Source: a candidate division TM6 bacterium UASB124
GTDB taxonomy: Bacteria > Babelota > Babeliae > Babelales > RVW-14
Assembly (NCBI GenBank): GCA_945872225.1
Contig: CAMBZK010000038.1
Coordinates: 1 to 9,051 of the forward strand
DNA: 9,051 nt
Direction of reading: 5' to 3'
Numbering within the stretch: the stretch's first letter is position 1; each line of letters opens with the position of its first letter. Made by a program: the position numbers and the translations under genes. Below are positions 1 to 6,561 of the stretch, one piece after another. Below the pieces are notes generated by a model. That model was not told the DNA's origin and searched no databases. It saw only the letters and a program-made list of their open reading frames with translations.

Positions 1-84
1 CTGCTTAGGCGCAGCGGCATCATCAATGCAAAAAAACTAAGCTCTGATCTTTTTTTTACTGCCACCAAAACCACCGTTACCTGA
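1..84 (+). CDS. C-terminal end of an unidentified upstream gene (partial)
   Basis: The first frame is open from base 1 and closes with TGA at 82-84. The other two forward frames close early (TAG near base 6, TAA near base 38). The visible 27 residues end in TKTTVT and are rich in Ser, Thr and Lys, with no recognisable motif. The stop lies 12 bases before the ATG of the next gene, the same tight spacing seen through the cluster, so this is probably the preceding gene of the same operon. It may be another glycan enzyme, but that rests on position only. The stretch is short enough to be open by chance. Confidence 0.5.
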   Translation: MLRRSGIINAKKLSSDLFFTATKTTVT

Positions 85-96
85 TTGCTACCACTT

Positions 97-1380
97 ATGT
101 CTATAAAAAAGCCCCGTATTGCCATACTGACCATCCGCAATACGTATAACTATGGCGGCGTTTTATCAAGTTTAAAAGTTGCCTATGAATTTGTGAGCAA
201 ATACTTTGAGCCGACGGTATTTTTCCTAGGGTTTGAGCCAGACGTTGCTATGCAGCTAAAAAAATTAAAATTCTCAGCAACGGCACAATCCCTTTCGTAT
301 TTTGGTATGAATTGCATAGAGATTGGTGCGCGCTGGGCTTTTTGGGAGCCTGGGCACTACAGGCTAACTAAGCGGATGTGGGCCACCTACTTAAAAGATT
401 TTGATTATATTTTTGTGGTCAGTGGCACGTGCATTGCTGCTCATCCTGCTCAAATGCTTAACAAAAAATACGTCATGTGGGTCGCTACGTCATACCAAGA
501 AGACCGTGCAGAACGTGCAAAAAAATTACGCGGCATCCGCGCTGGCATCGACTACTTTGCACAAGAGCCCATGAATAAACTAGAGCGTACTATTTTACAG
601 CAAGCCTCATACATCTGGGCTTATAGCCTGTATGCCGAAAAAGATTTTTTAAGTAAGTTAAATAGCACAAAACCAGATCACGTCGTCCGTTGTGGCTATC
701 CTATTGATGAAAGCAAATACCAATTTATTGATGAACCAAAGCAAGAAGCAGTCATTGCTGTTGGACGCTTTAGCGACCCACGCAAAAATATCGCGATGCT
801 TCTACGTGTTTTTCAACAACTTTATGAGCTTAACAATAAACTTATACTCTATATCGTCGGTATGAAACCAGATGCTGAAACACTTTTCCCTTTCATTCAT
901 TTCAGCTCATTTCACCGTATTGTGTTTACCGGGCAAGTAAGCAGCGAAGACTTACACTTATTTTACCAACGCTCACAACTCATGCTCATCACCTCTTATC
1001 AAGAAGGACTTGGTATTGTTGGCCTAGAGGCAATGCATTATGGCTTGCCTGTTGTTTCAACTGATTGCGGAGGCACGGCAGATTATGTTATCAATGGCAC
1101 CACAGGATATCTTGTTCCAATAAACGACGATCTAGCTATGGTACAGCATGCACACGCGATTCTTTCTAATCACTATCACGCGCAAGCTCTCTCGTTCAAC
1201 GCTAAGCAACTTATTGCAGAACAGTTTTCCCAGCAAACCGTCTATGCTCGTTTTAAAGAGGGATTAATTACTGCCTACCCCGAGCTAGCACAGCATTTTG
1301 AGGCACGTGATCTTGATGAAAGAATGCATTATGAACATCGTAATAATAGGCCACACGTACATCTCGCCAATCAACCGTAA
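97..1380 (+). CDS. GT4-family glycosyltransferase (first)
   Basis: This 427-residue protein is a GT-B-fold retaining glycosyltransferase of the GT4 type, expected to move a sugar from a nucleotide-sugar donor to a glycan or lipid-linked acceptor at the inner face of the cytoplasmic membrane. The C-terminal donor domain shows GRFSDPRKN (residues 223-231), with R224 and K230 in the usual phosphate-binding places, and the EX7E motif EGLGIVGLE with E303 and E311. That motif is followed by AMHYGLPVVSTDCGG, the typical nucleotide-binding stretch. The N-terminal acceptor domain starts with RIAILTIRNTYNYGGV, where a glycine-rich turn is expected. I chose ATG at 97 over an in-frame TTG at 85, because the TTG directly follows the upstream stop and neither start has a good ribosome site. 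The last 16 codons overlap the next gene in another frame. Donor and acceptor cannot be read from the sequence. Confidence 0.88.
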   Translation: MSIKKPRIAILTIRNTYNYGGVLSSLKVAYEFVSKYFEPTVFFLGFEPDVAMQLKKLKFSATAQSLSYFGMNCIEIGARWAFWEPGHYRLTKRMWATYLKDFDYIFVVSGTCIAAHPAQMLNKKYVMWVATSYQEDRAERAKKLRGIRAGIDYFAQEPMNKLERTILQQASYIWAYSLYAEKDFLSKLNSTKPDHVVRCGYPIDESKYQFIDEPKQEAVIAVGRFSDPRKNIAMLLRVFQQLYELNNKLILYIVGMKPDAETLFPFIHFSSFHRIVFTGQVSSEDLHLFYQRSQLMLITSYQEGLGIVGLEAMHYGLPVVSTDCGGTADYVINGTTGYLVPINDDLAMVQHAHAILSNHYHAQALSFNAKQLIAEQFSQQTVYARFKEGLITAYPELAQHFEARDLDERMHYEHRNNRPHVHLANQP

Positions 1381-2488
1381 AAAATGGGTTGTGCTTGCTC
1401 AGCTGTATCCAGCACTTAATATCACGATAATTTTTCCATCGACATGGCCAACAACATTGTTTAACCATGTTGCCGAGATAAGCGATGAGTACTATCTGCC
1501 AAATTGCCGCTTTGTCGCACTTAATGCACGTAAAACAGGCAATGAGTTACTGTATTCATATAAAACATATCAACTCTATAAAATTATACGCGAAGCAAAG
1601 CCAACACTCATTCAGGTTGAGCAAGGATGCTCTGCAATGAGCTACGCTCAGGCAAATATCATAAGCAAAATGCTTAACCGTAAAATTACCTCGCTTTTTT
1701 TTACGTGGGTCAACTGGGAACAACATGAAAGCTTCAAGCATAAGCTTTTACTACGACCCATTGAACAGCTCAATTTAGCCAGTGCCCATGCCGCTATTGT
1801 CGGCAATCACGATGCAGGAAACATTTTACAGAAAAAGAAATTTTTAAAACCAATCTACGTTATTCCGCAGCTTGGTGTTGATACGGATATTTTCAAGCCT
1901 GACCCTCAGCCGCGCAGTGGGAGAAAACGGATTGGCTTTATTGGCAGATTCACGCCAGAAAAAGGCATGCTCACACTCCTTGAAGCATTTGCCGATTTAG
2001 CGCATTTTTTCGCTGACTGGGACCTTGTTTTTGTTGGCAAAGGCAGCCATAAAGATGCCCTTGAACAAGGAATCATTCATCATAATTTACACGAACGCAG
2101 CTTTATTATTGACCCTGTTCCGCATGAGCAAGTTGCAGGATTAATCAATAGTATGGATATCCTCGTGCTTCCTTCATATGATACTCCTTGTTGGCGTGAA
2201 CAGTTTGGACATATCATTATTGAAGCAATGGCCTGTGGCGTTGCCGTTATTGGCAGCAATGCTGGCGAGATTCCACACGTCATTGATATTTTTGGATTAA
2301 TTTTTGAACAGAAAAATGCCCAAGCTCTACTTGCCCAATTAAAGACTTTAATGCAAGATGATGGATTAAGGCACGCTCTCGCGCAACAAGGACTCAAGCA
2401 CGCTCAGACAAAATATTCTCACCAAGCTATTGCTGAACAAACATACGCCTGTTGGATGGACATTTTGAAACATAGAAAAGCCACATGA
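1331..2488 (+). CDS. GT4-family glycosyltransferase (second)
   Basis: This 385-residue GT-B enzyme is of the GT4 type and probably adds another sugar in the same glycan pathway. The donor domain carries GFIGRFTPEKG, with R206 and K211 as the phosphate-binding pair, and an intact EX7E motif EQFGHIIIE with E290 and E298, followed by AMACGVAVIGSNAGEIP. The N-terminal half begins MNIVIIGHTYISP, a normal first beta strand of such enzymes. ATG 1331 is preferred because it gives this standard start and has GAAAGA seven bases upstream. ATG 1316 and a non-ATG codon at 1298 are in frame but would lengthen the overlap with the previous gene. Even with the shorter start the overlap is 50 bases, which points to translational coupling. 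The product differs clearly from the first glycosyltransferase, so this is not a recent duplicate. Confidence 0.88.
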   Translation: MNIVIIGHTYISPINRKKWVVLAQLYPALNITIIFPSTWPTTLFNHVAEISDEYYLPNCRFVALNARKTGNELLYSYKTYQLYKIIREAKPTLIQVEQGCSAMSYAQANIISKMLNRKITSLFFTWVNWEQHESFKHKLLLRPIEQLNLASAHAAIVGNHDAGNILQKKKFLKPIYVIPQLGVDTDIFKPDPQPRSGRKRIGFIGRFTPEKGMLTLLEAFADLAHFFADWDLVFVGKGSHKDALEQGIIHHNLHERSFIIDPVPHEQVAGLINSMDILVLPSYDTPCWREQFGHIIIEAMACGVAVIGSNAGEIPHVIDIFGLIFEQKNAQALLAQLKTLMQDDGLRHALAQQGLKHAQTKYSHQAIAEQTYACWMDILKHRKAT

Positions 2489-2497
2489 AACCCTAAA

Positions 2498-2503
2498 AAG
2501 GAG
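2498..2503 (+). promoter_or_regulatory. Strong ribosome binding site of the UDP-glucose dehydrogenase gene
   Basis: AAGGAG lies in the 20-base gap after the previous gene, five bases before the ATG at 2509. It fixes that start and shows that this organism uses a canonical anti-Shine-Dalgarno sequence. Confidence 0.8.
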
Positions 2504-2508
2504 TCTGG

Positions 2509-3900
2509 ATGAAGAAAATTGCCATCGTCGGCGCTGGTTATGTTGGGCTTGTTACCGGTGCATGTTTTGCTCAAAAAGGCAATCGTGTTACCATTATCGA
2601 TAACAACCAAGAAAAAATTAATCAGCTGCTCGAAGGAACTATCCCTTTCTACGAGCCACACCTTGATACAATTGTTAAAGATGCGCTAGCCAAGAAAACT
2701 ATTAACTTTGCCAGCACGATTCAAGAAGCTCTAAGCGACAACCCAGCCTTTATTTTTTCATGTGTTGGTACTCCTTCTTTAGCAAACGGTGCCGCTGACT
2801 TATCATATGTAGAAAACGTTGCTGCCGAGATTGGAACACATTTACAACAGCACGCCATCATCGTTAATAAATCAACCGTCCCTGTCGGCACCGCCGTTAA
2901 AGTGCACAATATTATTGCAAGCAAATTGACTGAGCGAGGGGTTACTATTTCATTTGACGTTGCCTCAAACCCAGAGTTTTTAAAAGAAGGCGATGCCGTC
3001 AATGATTTTTTAATGCCTGACCGCGTTGTTGTTGGTGTAGATTCAGCACATGCAGCAGAAGCTCTATACGATTTGTATAAGCCTTTTCTCACGACTGAAA
3101 AACAATTTTTAGTGATGACCCCACCGTCAGCAGAGCTTACTAAATATGCCTCTAACGCCATGCTCGCAACACGCATTAGCTTCATGAACCAACTTGCCCA
3201 CCTTGCTGATAAGCTTGGTGCTGATATCCATCAAATCAAACACGGCATGGCTCAAGACCGCCGCATTGGGGCTCATTTTTTAAACGCTGGCATTGGCTAC
3301 GGTGGTAGTTGTTTTCCAAAAGACGTTGCAGCCCTGGTACAAATGGGCATGGAGCAGCACTATCCGATGACACTTGTTAAAGAAGTTGAAAACATTAACC
3401 ATGTGCAACGTATTTGGTTTAGCCATCGTATCTCAACTCATTATGGCCCTGCGCTCGCTACAAAAACGGCTGGCATCTGGGGTCTTGCATTCAAACCAGA
3501 GACTGATGATATCCGTAGTGCACCATCCATTGATGTCATAAAAAAGCTGCTTGAACAAGGAGCAAATGTCATCGTGTATGATCCTGTTGCAACAGAAAAT
3601 ATTAAAAAAATATTTGGCAACCACATCAGCTATGCCGACAATAGCCAACAAGTATTACAACAAGCTGATTTTCTTGTATTGCTCACTGAGTGGGAAGAAT
3701 TTACTAAAGCTATTCCGTCACAATGCTTACAACTCAAAGACAAAGTTGTCTTTGATGGCCGCAACTGCTTTAACCCAGAAGATATGCAAGCCCTTGGCAT
3801 TTCATATTATTGCATTGGCCGCAATAGCAATGCACCTTATGACAAGCCCATGAGTAATCAATATGTTTTCACATCACATAGTGATGCAAATATTTGGTAG
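2509..3900 (+). CDS. ugd: UDP-glucose 6-dehydrogenase
   Basis: This cytoplasmic enzyme oxidises UDP-glucose twice with NAD+ to give UDP-glucuronate, a precursor of capsules, exopolysaccharides and uronic or pentose sugars. The 463-residue length fits bacterial family members. The N-terminal Rossmann domain shows GAGYVG (residues 8-13), with D31 at the end of the second strand as expected for NAD. KSTVPVGT follows near residue 121 and NPEFLKEGDA near 154. The central helical domain holds K212 and N216 (KYASN). The catalytic nucleophile C268 sits in GGSCFPKD, with D272 behind it. The C-terminal UDP-binding domain includes WGLAFKPETDDIR, a family hallmark. All key residues appear present, so it should be active. 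GDP-mannose dehydrogenase is a relative, but the overall pattern fits UDP-glucose better. The setting among glycosyltransferases supports a role in surface glycan synthesis. Confidence 0.95.
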   Translation: MKKIAIVGAGYVGLVTGACFAQKGNRVTIIDNNQEKINQLLEGTIPFYEPHLDTIVKDALAKKTINFASTIQEALSDNPAFIFSCVGTPSLANGAADLSYVENVAAEIGTHLQQHAIIVNKSTVPVGTAVKVHNIIASKLTERGVTISFDVASNPEFLKEGDAVNDFLMPDRVVVGVDSAHAAEALYDLYKPFLTTEKQFLVMTPPSAELTKYASNAMLATRISFMNQLAHLADKLGADIHQIKHGMAQDRRIGAHFLNAGIGYGGSCFPKDVAALVQMGMEQHYPMTLVKEVENINHVQRIWFSHRISTHYGPALATKTAGIWGLAFKPETDDIRSAPSIDVIKKLLEQGANVIVYDPVATENIKKIFGNHISYADNSQQVLQQADFLVLLTEWEEFTKAIPSQCLQLKDKVVFDGRNCFNPEDMQALGISYYCIGRNSNAPYDKPMSNQYVFTSHSDANIW

Positions 3901-3912
3901 TAAGGTTATTTT

Positions 3913-5139
3913 ATGGAGCACCGTAAGAAAATTTTGTTTATCCACCATGGCAAAGGCCTTGGCGGTGCTCCTCTTAGTTTATTGTACCTCATACAACAGC
4001 TGCCCAGCGCGCTTTATCAGCCCGTTGTAGCATTTTTACACGACTCTGATGCGCTAGCGCTCTTCAAAAAAAATAATATTCCTGTGCTTGGCCCCCTTGG
4101 ATGGCAAGATTTTCCACACACTAAAATTTGGCATTTTAAATGGTACCATTGCCATCATTTATTTCGTGCTGCAATGCACACGCTGGTAAGCTTTTTTTTT
4201 ATTGCTCCCCGGCTCTACCGGCAAGAAAAACCAGCCCTCGTTCATCTTAATACCAGCTCGCTTGTTGCCTGGGGTGCAGCCGCATGGTTTATGAATATTC
4301 CCGTTGTCTGGCACATTCGAGAACCACTTGCTGATGGCTATATAGGCCTACGTAAAGCATTTATTCGCTGGTGCGTAGGAACATTTGCAACAAGCATCGT
4401 AGCCATTTCTCACCATGATGGACAACCGTGGATTACCAGCAAAAAATTATCAATTATCTATAATGCGGTTCCTGTAGATCGCTTCGATTATACAATCAAT
4501 CCTAGCGATTTTCGCTCGGCCCACCAGTTAAGCAATGCTTCGTGTATTCTTTTTGTTGGTGGCACCTCGCAAGAAAAGGGAACACTACCTTTATTAAAAG
4601 CATTTGAAAAAGTCCTTACGAATATCCCATCAGCAAAACTTCTCATTGCAGGCTATATGCCAACTGATGCACCGCGCAAATACAAACTCCGCAGCCCATC
4701 ATCACACTATGCTGCTGAAGTAACGATGACCATCAAAAAGCATGCAAACAATATCATTCTTCTTGGACCAATTGAACATGTACCAACTGCTATGGCCGCT
4801 GCAGATGTCGTTGTTTTTCCGGCAACCGTTGGTCATTTTGCTCGCCCTATCATCGAAGCTGGCTTCATGAAAAAGCCCGTCATTGCTTCACGACTAGCGC
4901 CACTTGATGAACTCGTTATCAACGACGTCACCGGCCTGCTTGTTGCAACTGCCGACACAAAAGCATGGGCTCATGCCCTCATAACATTATTAAGCAGCCA
5001 AGAAAAACGAACAATCATGGGGCAAGCTGGTTATTCCTATTGCTCTGAAAAGTTTTCATTACCTCACCAAAGTAATCAAATTGCGCAATTATACGCACAT
5101 ATACTAAAAGGAGATCATCATGAACCCCTTGGCCCTTAA
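3913..5139 (+). CDS. GT4-like glycosyltransferase with divergent donor-site motifs (third)
   Basis: This 408-residue GT-B protein is most likely a glycosyltransferase of the same cluster. The N-terminal domain starts KILFIHHGKGLGGAPLSLL, with the glycine-rich turn often seen near the acceptor site, and has hydrophobic stretches near residues 90-103 and 118-132 that could touch the membrane. The donor domain is recognisable from VGGTSQEKG (residues 215-223) and GHFARPIIEAGFMKKPVIAS (from residue 307). T218 stands where Arg is usual (K222 is kept), and G307 stands where the first Glu of EX7E is usual, leaving only E315. A GT4 subgroup with an HFxRPxIEA motif is known to me, so loss of activity should not be assumed. 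TAAGG at 3901-3905 serves the ATG. A run of nine T at 4192-4200 stays in frame. Its 3' end overlaps the methyltransferase gene by 20 bases. Confidence 0.82.
   Translation: MEHRKKILFIHHGKGLGGAPLSLLYLIQQLPSALYQPVVAFLHDSDALALFKKNNIPVLGPLGWQDFPHTKIWHFKWYHCHHLFRAAMHTLVSFFFIAPRLYRQEKPALVHLNTSSLVAWGAAAWFMNIPVVWHIREPLADGYIGLRKAFIRWCVGTFATSIVAISHHDGQPWITSKKLSIIYNAVPVDRFDYTINPSDFRSAHQLSNASCILFVGGTSQEKGTLPLLKAFEKVLTNIPSAKLLIAGYMPTDAPRKYKLRSPSSHYAAEVTMTIKKHANNIILLGPIEHVPTAMAAADVVVFPATVGHFARPIIEAGFMKKPVIASRLAPLDELVINDVTGLLVATADTKAWAHALITLLSSQEKRTIMGQAGYSYCSEKFSLPHQSNQIAQLYAHILKGDHHEPLGP
5108..5113 (+). promoter_or_regulatory. Ribosome binding site of the methyltransferase gene, inside the preceding gene
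   Basis: AAGGAG lies inside the last codons of the glycosyltransferase gene, six bases before ATG 5120. It supports that start and therefore the 20-base overlap of the two genes, an arrangement typical of coupled translation. Confidence 0.8.
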
Positions 5140-5926
5140 GCAAGAGGTAAAAAAATACTGGAACACCGCCGCTTGTGGCACTGAATTTATTAATTTGAAA
5201 AAATTTTCTAAAGAATATTTCGAGGCGATCGAAACGTTTCGCTATACGACAGAATCAGAAATTTTTGCCTTTGCACAATTTACGCGCTTCCACGGTAAAC
5301 GCATTTTAGAAGTTGGGGTCGGCGCTGGTACTGATTTTTTGCAATGGGTACGCGCTGGTACAGATGCTTACGGCATAGACCTAACAGAAGAAGCTATCGC
5401 TCACGTACAACATCGCTTAATGCTCTACGACCTCATGGCTAAAGAGATTAAAATTGGTGATGCAGAAGCAATCCCGTATGAACAAAATATGTTTGACTTG
5501 GTTTATTGCTGGGGTGTTATTCATCACTCCCCAAACACAGAAAAAGGCCTTCAGGAGCTTATCCGTGTTGCCAAACCAGGCGGGACCATTAAGCTCATGA
5601 TCTATAATCGTGGCTCACTGTTTGCACTCTATCAATACCTTAATCATGCCCTTCTTAAAGGTAAGCCTTTCAAATCGGTAAAAAAAGTTTTATACCACCA
5701 CCAAGAAAGCCTGGGGACGCAAGCTTTTACCTTTAAAGAAATAAAAAAAATCATAGCCACACAACCAGTGACCATCAAAAGTCTTAGCGCTCCAGCCACA
5801 AAGCATGATCTGCTTTATTATAAATCAAAGCCTTTTCAATGGTTAGCATACGCTTTGGCTTGTATTGTTGGATGGCAGCGTTGTGGCTGGTTCATGATGA
5901 TTGAGCTTGAGAAAAAAAACCCATAA
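5120..5926 (+). CDS. Class I SAM-dependent methyltransferase with hydrophobic C-terminus
   Basis: This 268-residue protein has a class I (Rossmann-like) methyltransferase core of the Methyltransf_11 type. Motif I is EVGVGAGTD (residues 64-72), D87 in YGIDLTEEA ends the second strand and should bind the SAM ribose, and D114 in GDAEAIPY fits the adenine-binding acidic position. FDLVYCWGVIHHSP (H135, H136) and RVAKPGG complete the pattern. The N-terminal VKKYWNTAACGTEF stretch is shared, as I recall, with methyltransferases found in glycan clusters. After the core, residues near 240-263 form a Trp- and aliphatic-rich hydrophobic segment that could attach the protein to the membrane. Its place at the end of the glycosyltransferase operon suggests it methylates a sugar or a lipid-linked glycan, but a quinone or other small-molecule substrate is not excluded. 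Confidence 0.85.
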   Translation: MNPLALKQEVKKYWNTAACGTEFINLKKFSKEYFEAIETFRYTTESEIFAFAQFTRFHGKRILEVGVGAGTDFLQWVRAGTDAYGIDLTEEAIAHVQHRLMLYDLMAKEIKIGDAEAIPYEQNMFDLVYCWGVIHHSPNTEKGLQELIRVAKPGGTIKLMIYNRGSLFALYQYLNHALLKGKPFKSVKKVLYHHQESLGTQAFTFKEIKKIIATQPVTIKSLSAPATKHDLLYYKSKPFQWLAYALACIVGWQRCGWFMMIELEKKNP

Positions 5927-5967
5927 TCAATTGACAAACAGACATGATTATTTATTGATCGATAGTT

Positions 5968-5994
5968 TTGATGAGCTTGTTTTTATGCTATACT
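5968..5994 (+). promoter_or_regulatory. Candidate sigma70-type promoter of grpE (extended -10)
   Basis: The 114-base space between the methyltransferase gene and grpE holds TATACT at 5989-5994, preceded by TG at the exact extended -10 place (TGC, 5986-5988). TTGATG at 5968-5973 is a partial -35 with a short 15-base spacer. Transcription would begin near 6001, giving a leader of about 40 bases. This is the widest gap in the window, which fits a new transcription unit. A TTGACA at 5931-5936 has no good -10 at normal distance. No CIRCE operator or clear heat-shock sigma element is visible. Confidence 0.5.
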
Positions 5995-6016
5995 GCGAGC
6001 AGAATGTCACGTATAG
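5988..6016. repeat. Inverted repeat over the grpE promoter, possible operator
   Basis: CTATAC (5988-5993) is mirrored by GTATAG (6011-6016) with 17 bases between. The left arm overlaps the candidate -10 hexamer. Inside, CTGCGAGCAG (5993-6002) forms a smaller, off-centre palindrome with four-base arms. A repressor could bind here, since the position over the -10 and start point is right for that. The arms are short and could arise by chance, so this is only a suggestion. Confidence 0.25.
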
Positions 6017-6040
6017 TCCAACTCAATTTTTGCTTTATAG

Positions 6041-6553
6041 ATGGTATTTATGATTATCGACGAAACAACTCCACCACCAGCAAATCAAGATCCAGCGCAA
6101 CAGACACTAGTAGAGCCTGAAGAAGCTCCAGTAAATGAGCCAAACTACAAAGAGCTTTACCTGAGAACAAATGCTGATTTTCAAAATTTCAGGAAACGCA
6201 TTGAACGTGAGAGAACAGATCTCGCTCATAACTTTCAAGCCGACGCTATTGAACGCTTGTTGCCGGTCATTGACGATCTTGATCGTGCCATAACAGCAGC
6301 ACAACAAAGTGGCGTTCAGGAAGCTTGGCTAGATGGCTTTGTACTTATTTTGAAAAATGCCAAAAAAAAACTTGCTGAACTTGGCGTCGAGGAAGTTGCA
6401 AATACCACTGTTTTTGATCCTACAATCCACGAAGCATTAATGCATGTTGAAAGCGCTAACCACAACAGTGGTGACATTGTACAAGTGCTTGAAAAAGGAT
6501 ACGCCCTCAAAGGCAAAGTCATCAAATATGCCCGCGTTAGTGTGGCAAAATAA
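6041..6553 (+). CDS. grpE: Nucleotide exchange factor GrpE of the DnaK chaperone
   Basis: GrpE releases ADP from DnaK so that the chaperone can rebind ATP and let go of its client; it works as a dimer in the cytoplasm. The 170 residues fit the family's usual size. An acidic, Pro-rich and probably flexible N-terminus (to about residue 36) is followed by a long charged helix with the family stretch NADFQNFRKRIERER, then LLPVIDDLDRAI. The C-terminal beta domain contains FDPTIHEALM and the signature region GYALKGKVIKYARVSVAK. In that signature many GrpE proteins have RPA where this one has KYA. ATG 6041 is used; ATG 6050 is in frame and would remove only three residues. Neither has a clear ribosome site. 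dnaK, dnaJ and hrcA are not next to it. Nine A (6362-6370) encode Lys-Lys-Lys in frame. Confidence 0.95.
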   Translation: MVFMIIDETTPPPANQDPAQQTLVEPEEAPVNEPNYKELYLRTNADFQNFRKRIERERTDLAHNFQADAIERLLPVIDDLDRAITAAQQSGVQEAWLDGFVLILKNAKKKLAELGVEEVANTTVFDPTIHEALMHVESANHNSGDIVQVLEKGYALKGKVIKYARVSVAK

Positions 6554-6557
6554 GGAG
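6552..6557 (+). promoter_or_regulatory. Ribosome binding site of pssA, overlapping the grpE stop codon
   Basis: TAAGGAG joins the grpE stop (6551-6553) to an AAGGAG site. It is four bases from ATG 6562 but only one base from the in-frame TTG 6559, so it selects the ATG. Ribosomes ending grpE would finish on this site, which suggests coupled translation. Confidence 0.75.
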
Positions 6558-6561
6558 ATTG

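Noticed and set aside
85..96. TTG at 85 as start of the first glycosyltransferase
   Set aside because: It touches the upstream stop, lacks a ribosome site, and would add only four residues before an ATG that begins a normal first strand.
97..2488. First two glycosyltransferases as one gene split by a frameshift
   Set aside because: Each protein has its own complete N-terminal strand and donor-site motifs, so they are two full enzymes whose genes overlap.
2721..3185. Long minus-strand reading frame of 154 codons opposite the UDP-glucose dehydrogenase gene
   Set aside because: It lies wholly opposite a clear, conserved gene, has low-complexity Ser/Ala/Thr content and no recognisable motif. 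It is a shadow frame.
3551..3853. Second plus-strand frame of 100 codons within the UDP-glucose dehydrogenase gene
   Set aside because: The main frame there encodes the conserved UDP-binding domain, and the alternative product resembles no family I know.
4192..4200. Run of nine T inside the third glycosyltransferase gene as a phase-variation switch
   Set aside because: Slippage in glycosyltransferase genes is well known, but an equally long run of nine A lies in grpE (6362-6370), where switching would make no sense. Runs of this length look like ordinary composition here.
5931..5959. Promoter using TTGACA at 5931-5936
   Set aside because: The hexamer is a perfect -35, but the places 16-18 bases downstream give only poor -10 matches (TATTGA, ATTGAT). 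The element at 5986-5994 is better.
5927..5985. Rho-independent terminator after the methyltransferase gene
   Set aside because: Only weak AT-rich pairings are visible (ATCAAT with ATTGAT, 22 bases apart). There is no GC-rich stem followed by a T run.
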